Shown piece after piece: positions 33,755 to 45,152 of a stretch of DNA of 64,000 bases. Made by a program: the position numbers and the translations under genes. Origin of the DNA: Siphonodentalium dalli (Eukaryota; Mollusca; Scaphopoda; Gadilida; Siphonodentaliidae); assembly GCA_032622095.1 (NCBI GenBank), contig CP136064.1, positions 39,172,426 through 39,236,425 of the forward strand. The letters run 5' to 3'. Under the pieces are notes generated by a model, which was given only the letters and a program-made list of their open reading frames with translations, made no database searches and had not been told where the DNA came from. Position 1 is the stretch's first letter; each line of letters opens with the position of its first letter.

Positions 33755-34010
33755 GATCATATAACCCATGGCTGACAAAAAACTCAACATTTCCAGATAA
33801 AAGATCAATTACTCTAGAACGGAAAACCTGAACAAAAACGATTGAACGCTCCTCTGAATGTCCTCACAAACTCAGTTGTGAACATCCATACCAAATTTCA
33901 TTGAGATCACAAAACATGTGGTTGAGATATATATCTGCCTGGACGGACAGAGGATCGGAGACATTTAATGCAGTATACCAACATGTCACTCGGTAGTGAG
34001 GGAATAATTG
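33755..34010. repeat. G repeat unit (one copy)
   Basis: GATAAAAGATCAATTACTCT, AACGATTGAACGCTCC, GAATGTCCTCAC and GAACATCCATACCAAATTTC match the tandem units at 37.1-37.9 kb. The H element at 33494 sits inside this repeat. Confidence 0.75.
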
Positions 34011-34754
34011 ACCTAATAAGAAACTTTTCTTGTAATTTGTTTTTCTTAGTTAATAAACAGTAGTAGTATGAATCAATTTTAACTCCTATAAGGGGTATTA
34101 TTATGTCAGCTCTTGCGATTAGCCAATCAGTGTCGATAAATAGTGATGGTATATGAACCCATATTAGGTCAGTGACCCATATGAAATCAATATCAGGTGC
34201 TTATCCACCATCTTGCTTTTCAGAAAACTCTGTCGCCTCAGGGATATTTTTGGTGCCAAGAAAGGTGATATCTGCCAGAAATCATTTTCCGTGAATTTAA
34301 AGACATAGTACCATGTACCAAAACCTGAAAGCGATATATTTGAGGAATTCTAAAGATTCATAAATTAACTATGAAACTCAACAAGTTGTCCCACTTCTGG
34401 CGATTAGCCATTGACTCAATGTGTTGACGTTCAATGCCCATGGCGCGTCACTGTGACGTTACATAAGTTGATGGCCATAGACGACACATTTGGCTTACCA
34501 AATTAAAATAAATTACATCAACGATTAATTAAATGTAAATGATGGATTTTGTCCACTGACATAATAAACACGTTACGGGATGCTTAGTAGTCGGCCTCAC
34601 CTAATATTGATCTCACTTCGCCTCACATAACTTATAATATTAAACACTTTTCACATTTATCTTCCGTTTTTCAAGAGTTCTATAAGCCTGGACATAAAAA
34701 CCAATTCATACATACATTCATACATAGGCCTGGAAAACATGAAAATCCAATTTA
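34011..34754. other. Intronic or intergenic, no gene seen
   Basis: Nothing recognised. Confidence 0.45.
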
Positions 34755-35190
34755 AAGGTACTCAGTCCAATTCGATGGTCCCATACGTGTATAATCAGAA
34801 TCAAACAACAACAAATTTTTTTTAAATGCCGCATCAGTTATCAGAATCAAGTAATTGCCCAAAAATAATGCTAATAACAGTCAACTACAGTATAAAATTT
34901 CCGAAAACCTGTTATATATCAACAATTGGTTCACTGAAATTTGGCCGGTTTTGTCATATATCTGACACACAAAAGCCACTTGATTTTAGAGTTATCCAAA
35001 TTCATCCGTAATTTGGTCCGAGACTGTCTTCTAGTCGAATTTTTACCAGGCCATTAAAACATACCGGTGATGAAAAATAATAGATTTCAAAAATCAATAT
35101 CTGAACACTCTTGAGCTTTGATGGGTGGGTTCCTCGACTCGAATGAAATATTTTTTACCCCCGAAGCCAAAGAAATAGTAATTTGCGAGC
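34755..35190. mobile_element. E-family element, right end missing
   Basis: Begins AAGGTACTCAGTCCAATTCG after TA at 34753-34754 and contains GATGGGTGGGTTCCTCGACT and CCCCGAAGCCAAAGAAATAG. No GAGTACCTT terminus was found. Confidence 0.75.
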
Positions 35191-35252
35191 ATTAATTCAG
35201 ATTATTCATCTATAAGAGTTTGCAGGCATGGAAAATATAAAAGTCAAATTTA

Positions 35253-35367
35253 CAGTAATGCCCCAAATAATCGACTCCTTAACCACAGCAGAATTATGGG
35301 TAAGCTTTCCGATGAATGGCAACAAGCCATATTTCCGACTAAATCCTGAAAAATTAGGGCATTACTG
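35253..35367. mobile_element. M-family MITE, internally deleted
   Basis: Ends CAGTAATGCCCCAAATAATC / AAATTAGGGCATTACTG with TA on both sides; much of both arms is missing. Confidence 0.88.
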
Positions 35368-35427
35368 TACTTTTAAGCACCTATACTTAAGAAATGAATG
35401 AGTGTGACTTCCAGCACCTATACTTAA

Positions 35428-35529
35428 GAAATGAATGAGTGGGTTTTATTGAAGGGTATAGCACAGTGAGAGACGGGCATTAATGTGCTCCAACTGCCAC
35501 AGCGCTATACCCTTCAATAAAACACACTC
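35428..35529. repeat. Palindrome
   Basis: GAGTGGGTTTTATTGAAGGG TATAGC pairs with GCTATACCCTTCAATAAAAC ACACTC around a 50-bp centre. It is preceded by a direct repeat of CAGCACCTATACTTAAGAAA-type sequence. Confidence 0.75.
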
Positions 35530-35785
35530 AAACTACATTCCACCATGCAGCAGTGTAAGTTAGCCCTATATTATATTCATATTTTTTTTTATGAACTCAC
35601 TCAGTTATGTTTAGGCCATTAAAATAAAATATCTGCCTTCTCAGGCAATTAGATCTAAATTTTGAGATGAGGGAGAGAGGCTATTTATTTAAAAAAAAAT
35701 TCTCTTAAATCTTAAAAACGTTTGGCGAGGCTTATCAAAAGAAAATATCAATGACAAGGGAGGTGCCTGAAAAACAGAATTTTAT

Positions 35786-36705
35786 TTATTTGGCCTTTGT
35801 TACATGTACTGTTGACATGTGATGCGCCAGAGAGCTTCTCCAAGGGAAGTTCGCACCACACTCCTTGCAATTATAACGTCTCGATTCATGGACCCCTTTT
35901 ATATGGTCTTTGAGGTTTTTCTTGTGTTTGAAGGTTGAGTTGCAGATTGCACACTTGAACTCATTTTCGTTAATGACAGAATGTTTTCTTTGGTGATCAG
36001 TAAGGTTGGCTTTATGAATGAACTTGTCACCACAAGTTTTACACTGGTGACGATCTTGGGGACGGTGTGAGGTCATGTGACCCTGGAAATTCGAAAGTTG
36101 AATAAACTTCTTGCCGCATATTTCGCAATGGAATCTGTAATTATTTCTGTGAACATCGAGATGTAATTTTAATCCATATTTAGTGGTCACTTCCTTACCA
36201 CATACCTCACACACAAATTTATCTTTTTGTGCAGATTTGCCTTCCTCGCAGCCAGAATGAACTTTCATGTGCCTTTTGAGGTATTTACTGTGTTTAGTGC
36301 TATATGGACATTTCTCACAATAATACAAGCATAACTTATTTTGCTCCTCCTCAATATATGGAAGTAATTTGTGCTCCTCCTCATTTGTTGGTTTAGTGTC
36401 GGAATGAATCTTCATATGCCTCTTGAGGCCAGAACTGTATTTACAGCTATATGGACATTTCTCACAATAATACAAGCATAACTTATTTTGCTCCTCCTCG
36501 ATATATGGAAGTAATGTATGCTGACTTCGCTCCTCCTCATTTGTTGGTTTAGTGTAGGAATGAATCTTCATATGCCTCTCGAGGCCAGATCTGTATTTAC
36601 AGCTGAACGAACATTTCTCACAATAATACAGGTTTAATTTCTTAATATTTTGGTCTTCATCAGATTCTTGTGAAACTTCAAATGAACTGTTCATAACTTC
36701 AAGTG
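35786..36705 (-). CDS. Zinc-finger gene, terminal exon A (eight C2H2 fingers)
   Basis: Coding exon read from 36705 to TAA at 35788-35786. It follows an acceptor (TTATTTTTTATTGCAG, AG at 36707-36706) and starts with CA, completing a codon begun by G in the linker exon 44222-44394 (GCA, Ala). This is the same phase as the exon at 22181-22845, so it reads as an alternative, proximal 3' end. The 305 residues hold eight C2H2 fingers, the first at C28-x2-C31-x12-H44-x3-H48. Fingers 1-3 (YYCEKCxxS type) are recent duplicates with spacers containing TKPTNEEE and LLPYIEEEQNKLCL; fingers 4-8 are more diverged. Multi-finger arrays of this kind normally bind specific DNA, so a sequence-specific nuclear factor is likely. 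An in-frame Met four residues in (EVMNSS) would also allow a separate gene. AATAAA overlaps the stop and recurs at 35684-35689. Confidence 0.88.
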
Positions 36706-37039
36706 CTGCAATAAAAAATAATTGTCTTAATTCATGACATATACATTTTAACTCTGTTAGACTCTGAAAAGATACAAACATCAAACATTTCTATGATTTG
36801 ACTTATTATGTATAATTTGGAATAATTTCTTTAAACCACATGATACATTGGTTATGAGCATGTCATGTTCACCATTTAGTTATCCCCGAAACAAATTCAA
36901 CATTCAAGTTTTAACTAGCTTTCATGTTTTTTATCTTGATATGTAGTGGCGAACAATTTTACTGGAAACATGCATCTGTTTTATTTTGAACAAAATGGCC
37001 TTCTCAGAAGTCAACTTTCTGTTACAACTGTGTGACAAA
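36706..37039 (-). other. Intron, no feature seen
   Basis: Directly upstream of terminal exon A, with a pyrimidine-rich tract (on the minus strand) before the acceptor. Confidence 0.5.
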
Positions 37040-37860
37040 CCTCTGTTAACAAGAGCTGTTAACAAGAGCTGGGCTGTCGCCCGGTGCATACATCTATGTG
37101 GCATTCTGCCTAGTGTGGGCATACTTATAACTCACGGCTGAGATACTCAGACAGACGGTCCAAAAAATCAGCATTTTTTAAAGTTGAATAACTCTAGAAT
37201 GGAAAACCTGAACAAAATGATTGAACACGACATTGAATGTCCTCATAGTGGTGAACATCCGTACCAAAGTTCATTAAGATCTGATAACCCACGGTTGACG
37301 TATCAGCTCGGACGGACTAAAAAACCAACATTTCCAGATAAACAAAGATGAATAATTAACGTTTGAAGAGTCTTCTGAATGTCCTCATAGTGGTGAACAT
37401 CCGTAACAAATTTCATTAAGATCTGATAACCCATGGTTGACATATCAGCTCGGACGGACTAAAAAACCCCAAACATTTCCAGATAAATGAAGATGAGTTA
37501 CTCTAGAATGAAATACCTGATCCAAAATGATTGAACACTCAATTGAATGTCCTCATAGTAGTGAACATCCATACCAAATTTCAATAAGATCCGACAACCA
37601 ATTGTGGCCATATTTCCTCGGATGGACAAAAAACCTACATTTCCTGATAAACAAAGATGAATAAGTTCTCTAGAATGAAAAACCCAAACAAAACGATTGA
37701 ACACTCCATTGAATGTCCTCATAGTAGGGAACATCCATTTCAAATTTCATTGAGATATGACAACAGGAGGTTGAGATATCTGCCTGGATGGACGGACATT
37801 AAGAAGTTATGGCGGACATTGAAACGGACGGAGGATTCGACATATAATCCAGTATAGCCA
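37040..37860. repeat. G repeat: about four tandem units of roughly 160-170 bp
   Basis: Starts AACAAGAGCTGGGCTGTCGC, also present at 43851. Units repeat CTCTAGAATGAAAAACC, ATGATTGAACACTC, GAATGTCCTCATAGT and GAACATCCATACCAAATTTC. It ends with GGACGGACATTAAGAAG-type sequence. There is no conserved frame. Confidence 0.85.
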
Positions 37861-39990
37861 CTATTTCCTTGGTTCATGGGGGTATAATAATCTAAAGTAT
37901 TGAGCTGTATTAATGCATGAGTGGACCTAAGCAACAAGATTTTATGAGCCCTGAATATCTGAGTAGATTATTTACAGTCTATCTGGATGACATTGGCAGG
38001 ATAAAATTTTAAATTATTGTAGCAATTGTGTTAAAATATTCTGTTGGGTCAGAAAGCATATCCCACAAACGCGTTATTTTACCGACACACCTATCTGCGG
38101 CATTAGTGTTTCAGTGAGATAGGTTTCCCGTTTGAGTGAAAATGTCATGACTTATTTCCCCATATTTTGTGACTTCACAGATTGAGTTGAAAGTGTTTAG
38201 GCTTGATTTCTCTCAACACACATCATATTTCTGCAAAATGAGAAGTTGAGTGATAAATGTATGTATTCTTTTCACAATTGCAAAGTGTACCTTATAATCT
38301 CAACTGAATACAGAGCCAATGGTAGGAGTATTTGGCAAGAAAAAGTCTTTGATTAACGTTGTCAACGTGCACATTCCTTGAACCCTTGTATTCTTTTTTG
38401 GACAATTTCAGAAATCAAATGTCACGTATCCTGGGAATGAACATTAGAAATATGTTAATGGAATTCTGAATGAGAAAGCTTGTTCTCCTAGTGAAATTGA
38501 ATTAATTAAGATGTCAATTTAATAATCCGTGTTCCAAAGTATAGCCCTACTAAGTCAGTAAAATTGTGTTTTCAATGGAAACACCATACCAAAATTTAGA
38601 TATAATTCTATTGTGGTCACGCAATGATTCAACATGAATTCTATACATCTGCTGGAAATGTTTTGAAATAACGAAAATAAATAATAAAAATTCAAGCCAA
38701 TTTGATCTTTGTTGTTTACAACAAACAAAACAGTGGTATTATTTTATTTTATATATAAAAATTAGGCACAAGACCTAATTTACACAAAAAGTGTTTCAAA
38801 AGATTGATGAACATTCAAGTCTAGGCTTTGAAGAAGCCGCCAATCATTATTCGTCATGAAATTAAAAGATACAATGTACATGGAACAATGTAGTAATTCC
38901 AGGGCACTCCTGCTGTAAACATTGCACAAATCTTAGTAGACACACAGACAATATTACTAAATTGACAGCTACATGTATGTGTACAAGGGCAGTAAAATTA
39001 CTGCTACTAAAATGAATGATCACTATGATTACCACTAAATCAGCAGCATATTTTACTGGCGACCGTAGCAATTTTACCGATATAAAATACCACGAAGACC
39101 GTGATGGGCCGAATGCTGATATTACTGCTGGGAGAGTTAACTCCTGATTAATGCCAAAATAAGCAGTAGTTCTGTTTTATAATTTTATTTAAATTCGCAG
39201 CTATTGGCCTATTATACTATCGATGCGAATATACCGCTCATGAAATCCTATTCCTTGATCCATTGTTATATAAAGGATGGATTATCATCTAAATGAAGAG
39301 TTAATGGTTACAGGCGTCTACAACATAACTCCATAATAATACTCCATGACATCTGAACATAAACTAATAGTGCAGTGTAACACAAGGCACTCATATCTGA
39401 GCGTAATTACTGTTACAACCATTCATGGGGAGATAAGTCATGTTATGTCTTTGTACAAACTTTTGAGAGTTGGCGTAACAGTGATTTCTTGGCAAACCAG
39501 CCGTCTGGAGACTTTGCGTTTCTACTGTTTGGGCTCAGGGCCGTTCATGGCCCATTGATAATAGGAGCATAGACCACTCTAAAAACCATTGCATGTCATG
39601 ATATGAGAAAACCACTCATTAGTGCATTAATCTTTAATGGGACGACAAATCGGAACAAATGAAATAATTACATACTTACTGTTTTATGTTATAGTCCATG
39701 TCCAATTATAGGGAAAATAAAACAACAAGCTTGTTCACAGCATGGTGAGGAAATACACACATGTATACCAGAAAATGCTTGACTGGTGATTACCGAATTC
39801 TGCAATCTCTCAAATTATTGCATAGGCCATGCAAAGTAAATTTCCTGTTTCTCAGGCCTGCGCGCATGGTCCCAAAACCCCGGGCATGCAACCTTTTTAA
39901 TCGCGTTTTATATGTCGGAAAAACTTATAATCGGTACAAAATAAATGCGGTACATTTTTATACAAACTTGCTCAGAACTGAGATCGTGAT
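37861..39990. other. Intron, long stretch without recognised features
   Basis: About 2.1 kb with no repeat family or coding signal. Small open frames at 38862, 39346 and 39761 have no motif or splice context. Confidence 0.5.
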
Positions 39991-40003
39991 GTCGTGATGA
40001 ATT

Positions 40004-40452
40004 CAAGCCTGGTTTTAGTGTGCCTGTCATTTGCAGAATGAGGTCTCTAGAGGGTGAATTTAGTGACAATATCCCGCATATCGGGCTAGCATCACCAAAT
40101 TCACCCTCTGGGGACCTCATTCTGCATGGTCTCATATGCTATGGGAGACATAGACTCAGCTTGAAGTTCCCAAATGGTGAATATTGTGATGTACACCCAA
40201 TGGGAACCTCGATTATGCAGAAATGTTTGGGGATATAGAGAAACTAAACTAAAAATAAAATATAATATATGTAAAGAAGTATCTATGGAAACTTGATAAT
40301 AAAGAAACTTTCCAGAGAAGATGAGGCCTAAGCAGAATGAGGTCCCCAGAGGGTGAATTTGGTGATGCTAGCCCGCTAGTAGGATAGCATTACTAAATTC
40401 GCCCTCTGGGGACCTCATTCTGCAAATAACAGGCACACTAAACTCAGACTTG
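40004..40452. mobile_element. H-family element, long form, exact 8-bp TSD
   Basis: Ends CAAGCCTGGTTTTAGTGTG / CACACTAAACTCAGACTTG, TSD GATGAATT at 39996-40003 and 40453-40460. It has two foldback cores around the CTCAGCTTGAAGTTCCC ... CCTCGATTATGCAG unit. Confidence 0.92.
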
Positions 40453-40685
40453 GATGAATTGTATCTGGAAATCAGTAAAAATATAGTGTCAATGATACAT
40501 GTACTTTTTAAATACTGGGTGATTTTTTTAACAAAATAAATTACATGGAATCTATCAATTAAATTATACGGAATTAAGTTTGGGTAATTTTCTTCTGTTA
40601 TTTGCAATATCATAACTTCGTTGTTGTTATGTTGCTTTTCTTCCAAAGTGACTCATCAGCCATGTCAATTATATCATTTCACCCT
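40453..40685. other. Spacer between two long H elements
   Basis: Ordinary intron sequence without features. Confidence 0.5.
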
Positions 40686-41141
40686 CAAGTCTGAGTTTAG
40701 TGTGCCTGTCATTTGCAGAATGAGGTTCCCAGAGGGTGAATTTAGTGATGCTATCCCGCTACATCACTGAATTCACCCTCTGGAGACCTCATTCTGCTTA
40801 GGCCTCATCTTCACTGGAAAGTTTCTTTATTATAAAAGTTCTATAGAAACTTCTTTACATATTTCTATTTCTTTTTTAGTCTAGTTTCTCTATATCCCCA
40901 AATTGGCAGACAACATTTCTGCATAATCGAGGTTCCCATTGGGTGTATATCACAATATTCACCATATGGGAACTTCAATCTGAGTCAATGTCTCCCATAG
41001 CATATGAGTCCATGCAGAATGAGGTCATCAGAGGGTGAATTTAGTGATGCTAGCCCACTATGCGGGATAGTGTCACTAAATTCACCCTCTGGGGACCTCA
41101 ATCTGCAAATGACAGGTATACACGTACTAAACTCAGGCTTG
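40686..41141. mobile_element. H-family element, long form, reversed, near-exact TSD
   Basis: Ends CAAGTCTGAGTTTAGTGTG / ACGTACTAAACTCAGGCTTG; flanks TTCACCCT (40678-40685) and TTCACACT (41142-41149), 7 of 8 equal. The central unit is inverted relative to 40004. Confidence 0.88.
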
Positions 41142-41406
41142 TTCACACTAAACTCAAAACCATCAATTCTTCAGTCAAATCATCTTCAATGTTTAATGTT
41201 TGATCAAACAAATGTGGTTTACAAGAAAACAAAGACTAGCCAGGTACGTATACTGAAAGACAACACAGATGCGCCACAAAGAGTATCCCCTGCAGAGGTG
41301 GCTTCTGCTGAGGTTTGGTTAATTTTCTGAGGTGGCTCAATTCAAAAGATCCTTCAAGATGCATAATCCGAATTAATATCACCGGTGCTATGTATCGATG
41401 TTCTTA

Positions 41407-41865
41407 AAGGTACTCAATCCGATCAGACGTTCCTAAATTACTATTTCTTTGGCTTCGGGGATGAAAAATATTTGATTCGAGTCGAGGAACCCACCCATCA
41501 AAGCTCAGAGTGATCAGATATCAATTTTTGAAATTTGTTATTTCTCGAAATGTTTAATTATTTGTGGCCCAGAAACGAGTCGTCAAACCGATTGTCTCAG
41601 ACAAAATTGGGGATGAAGATGGATAACTCTAAAATCAGGTGGAAAATACGGCCAAATTTCATGATATGAAAGTAATATGGCCATATTTCGTTGAACAACA
41701 TGTTGATAAATATCACGTTTTGTAAAATTTTATACCACAGTTGACAGCGGTTAGCAAAATTTTGTTGTAATTAATCGATTCTGATAACAAAAACACAATT
41801 TGAAGAAATGTTGTTGTTGTTGTAACTTGATGATATGGGGCCCGTCTGATCAGACTGAGAACCTT
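41407..41865. mobile_element. E-family element with both ends
   Basis: Ends AAGGTACTCAATCCGATCAG / CTGATCAGACTGAGAACCTT, TA at 41405-41406 and 41866-41867. The inner CCACCCATCAAAGCTCAGAG is shared with 9930 and 34755. Confidence 0.88.
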
Positions 41866-42122
41866 TAATCCAGCCTGTTGCATGTGGATATCCTTCTTCC
41901 CATTGTGGTTCATGAACAAACCAAAGATCATTATCATCCTTTCTATTAAAGGATGACAAGAGATAAATTATAAAGGAGGGACATGTTTTACACTCAAAGG
42001 GCCATAACTTCAGAAGAAATGAACAACCTTTAAAATAGTGTGTCTGTCATTTGCAGAATGCAATTCCCAGAGGGTGAATTTAGTGACGTTATCCAAGACA
42101 GCAGGCTAGCATCACCAAATTC

Positions 42123-42761
42123 TAGGAGCCTGCGAATCAGGTGTTTTCATTTTGAATCGAATCTCGAATCAAATCATTGTTACCAAGCCAATCGAGTTCA
42201 AATACATATCTAGAACTTCGAAGAACACCTAAAATTGCCTGTCAAAAATGTCTGGTGATCGTCGATGTAGTGCAATATGCACAGATTATGCGCTTATCTA
42301 CACACCTCTATGCATTTGCTCTGCCTAAGAAATCGTTGATTACAGATCAGAGCATACATGAGTGAGAGAACCAATGTCAATAACGTGATGCCTGTTTCAT
42401 TTTGTTGAATAGTGCAGTATTTTTCAGTATGTTTGCGATGATTGTGTTGTCTGTCACTTACCGGACAATGTTTACAAAAAAACTTAGATTCAGACTCCAA
42501 ATTTTTTGTTCATGTCATTCATACAGATTGGGTCAATTAGTTATGCCATCAGACATAACACTACATGCTTACATTTAAGTAGTTGACTATGTTATTATAG
42601 TGAATTTTTCTTTTCTGGTAAGAGCATTGTGGTCTGTAGAAAGCACCGAAATACACCTGTTACCAAAGATTTGACGAAATCTGAATCATGGTAGCCGATT
42701 TCGAATCGAATAGATGAACGATTTCGAATCGCATCGAAACGAATCGATTTGCATGGCCCTA
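42123..42761. mobile_element. Second hAT-like element (TAGGGCC-type ends), nested
   Basis: Left end TAGGAGCCTGCGAATCAGG, right end (reverse complement) TAGGGCCATGCAAATCGATT, TSD CCAAATTC at 42115-42122 and 42762-42769. On the minus strand FFCKHCP is followed by GTAAGT, and past it HNHRKHTEKYC, a loose finger-like pattern that might be a transposase remnant. Confidence 0.85.
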
Positions 42762-42871
42762 CCAAATTCACCTTCTGGGAATCTCATTCTGCAGAGGCCT
42801 CAACTGCCATGGGAGAGACCAAGGATCAGATGGAAGTTCCTCAGTTGAAGTTGGTGATGTTCACCCATTAG

Positions 42872-43125
42872 CAAGCCTTGAAATAGTGTGCCTGTCATTT
42901 GCAGAATGAGGTCCCCAGAGGGTGAATTTAGTGATGCTATCCCGCATAGTGGGCTAGGATCACCAAATTCACCCTCTGGGGACCTCATTCGGCTTACACC
43001 TAAGCAGAATGAGGTTCCCAGAGGGTGAATTTGGTGATGCTAGCCCGCTATGCGGGGTAGCATCACTAAATTTACCCTCTGTGGACCTCATTCTGCAAAT
43101 GACAGACACACTATTTCAAGGCTTG
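42872..43125. mobile_element. H-family foldback, double core, nested, exact TSD
   Basis: Ends CAAGCCTTGAAATAGTGTG / CACACTATTTCAAGGCTTG, TSD CCCATTAG at 42864-42871 and 43126-43133. It is inserted in the central unit of an older H copy. Confidence 0.93.
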
Positions 43126-43370
43126 CCCATTAGTCACCTAGATTATGAATTTATCTTCTGCAAATGAGGGGATATACTGATATACTGAACAGAAGGGAAA
43201 AAGTAACTAAAACAATGTTAATTTGAGACTATAGATACTTCCCAGAAGATGAGGCCTAATGAGAATGAGGTCCGCATGAGGTAGCATCACTAAATTCACC
43301 CTCTAGGGACCTCATTCTGCAAATATCAGACACACCATTTCAAGGCTTGGAAATGTAAGGACAAAACATA

Positions 43371-43514
43371 CAGTAATGCCCAAAGTAATTGACCACTTAA
43401 CCACAGCAGAATTATGGGTAATTTTTCAGGATTTAGTCGGAAATATGGCTTGTTGCCATTCATCGGAAAGCTCTCGCCGAGCTCTCTCGTGGTCAATTAC
43501 TTTGGGCATTACTG
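43371..43514. mobile_element. M-family foldback MITE
   Basis: Ends CAGTAATGCCCAAAGTAATT / AATTACTTTGGGCATTACTG with TA on both sides; the right arm is largely deleted. Confidence 0.88.
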
Positions 43515-43844
43515 TATATACATGTGGACAATGTTCACTTCATGCTGCCTCATGAACATACTAAATATTCAAACATGACCTACTATGACTGAAATAGAAA
43601 TCCAAAATTGGTACAAATGCACTGGCACTCTGAGGAATGGATGAAATATGTTCAATGTGAATATCCCTTCCATCCATGATGGTTCATAAGCATACCAAAG
43701 ATAATTGAAATCTGACCTATGATTAGTTGATTACTCAGAGAGAGCTTCAAAGTTGTTACAAACAGACAGACAGTACTAATTTATATATCCCGCCAAGCTT
43801 TATTTGTAGGGGATAATAAACAGATATTAAATCTGTGTGAACAA

Positions 43845-44170
43845 GAGCTGGGCTGTAGCCTGGTGCAAACCCCCATGTCACCATGTGGCATACTGCCTAG
43901 GATGGGCATATCATATGTAGAAGTCACAGGACCGTGAAAATTATCAACAAATCCTAGAAAAGTGTGGGTTCTCGACTAATATAAAAAAATGTTCACCACT
44001 GAAGTTGAACAAACATTAATTTATGGGTGTTAGATCAATGAAAAGTGAAAAACACCATATACACTGCTTGAAATCTCCCGTGATGGTGAACATCCAATAA
44101 AATTTTCATTGAGATGCGACAATCGATGGCCAAGACAGATGGTTGGATAAAGAGTTAAATGGCTGAAGTA
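43845..44170. repeat. G repeat, single copy
   Basis: AACAAGAGCTGGGCTGTAGC, TGTGGCATACTGCCTAG and GAACATCCAATAAAATTTTC match the 37040 array. Confidence 0.75.
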
Positions 44171-44221
44171 CCACATAAATGTGAACCAGCATACACACAA
44201 CAACAATTTGAGCCCACTCAC

Positions 44222-44394
44222 CAAATTCCATTTCTTCTTCTTTAAGGGTGGTTAATGTAGGGGTATCAAAGCACGAGACATCTGTCCTGGGTTTCTTTAG
44301 AGGTGGGGTACCAGGATAATCATTGTCTGTAGACGTCACTTCCTCCTTTACCTTCATCTTTGCTGGATTACTTTTACTGGATTTCCATGATAAG
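44222..44394 (-). CDS. Zinc-finger gene, linker exon
   Basis: 173-nt internal coding exon with acceptor TATTTGTTTCAG (AG at 44396-44395) and donor GTGAGT (44221 downward). It starts with C, completing the AG left by the exon at 50319-52885 (AGC, Ser), reads 57 codons and ends with G, which either terminal exon completes. Because 173 is not a multiple of three, skipping it would put both terminal exons out of frame. The peptide is hydrophilic and disordered-looking, with no finger: LSWKSSKSNPAKMKVKEEV, then a TPPLKKPR basic patch that could act as a nuclear localisation signal, and EEEMEF at the end. MKVKEE contains a SUMO consensus (VKEE). Confidence 0.75.
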
Positions 44395-44431
44395 CTGAAA
44401 CAAATACGCGTAATGATAAACTATATTATAC

Positions 44432-45152
44432 CAAGGCTTGAAATAGTGTGTCTGTTATTTGCCGAATGAGGTCCCCAGAGGGTGATTTTAGTGATGCTAC
44501 ACCACACAGTGGGCTAGCATGTTACCAAATTTACCCTCTGCGAACCTCATTCTGCTTAGGCCTCAACTGCTGTGGGAGACCTTGGATCAGATTGATCCCA
44601 GTTCCCCAGTTGCAGTTGGTGATGTTCACCCATTAGTCACCTCGATTATGCATTCTATCTTCTGCGAATTAGGGGATATAGGAACTAAACAAAAGGGAAA
44701 AAGGGAAAAGGTTACCCAAAACAATGTTAATTTGAGTAGGTCTGCAACAACACGGTTTTCCACAATATGATACAATTCTGATGATACGTATCACAATATG
44801 TTCCACCACAGAAAGTCAGAAAGGCAAGATACAAAAGGCAACATATAAATGTAAGGACTGAGTGGAAGATTCAATAGGAAAATGTTTGTGAGGTCTCTGC
44901 CATCTTACATTTTACTGGTAGTACATAAATTTATATGTATCCCTTAAATTTTATGCCCATAGCTGCATTGAAATCATCCAATAAATTCCCTGAAGTATAA
45001 TGGCCTATGTGCATATGCTTGAATATCTATGCGTGTTTCAGAAACATGTCAGTTCTTAAAATACAAATTAATAGGTTACCAGAAATGTTGAGATGTACAA
45101 AATAGATATTAAAATATAAAAATGCATCTCGAATTGATACCAGTAAACTAAC
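44432..45152. repeat. H-family element remains
   Basis: Left end CAAGGCTTGAAATAGTGTG at 44432, one core with TGATGCTACACCACACAGTG, then the central unit TTCCCCAGTTGCAGTTGGTG ... GGGGATATAGG. The right half is missing; 44740-45150 is plain intron. Confidence 0.7.

Larger units (their letters stand above)
42024..43349. mobile_element. H-family element, long form, with two nested insertions
   Basis: Outer ends CAACCTTTAAAATAGTGTG / CACACCATTTCAAGGCTTG; flanks GAAATGAA (42016-42023) and GAAATGTA (43350-43357), 7 of 8 equal. The outer copy is split first by a different hAT-like element (42123-42761) and then by a short H MITE (42872-43125), each with its own exact TSD. Confidence 0.85.

Noticed and set aside
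35786-36784. Eight-finger frame starting at the upstream MMFVSF methionine
   Set aside because: A strong acceptor (TTATTTTTTATTGCAG) lies inside that extension, so the residues before ALEVMNSS are intron translated by chance.
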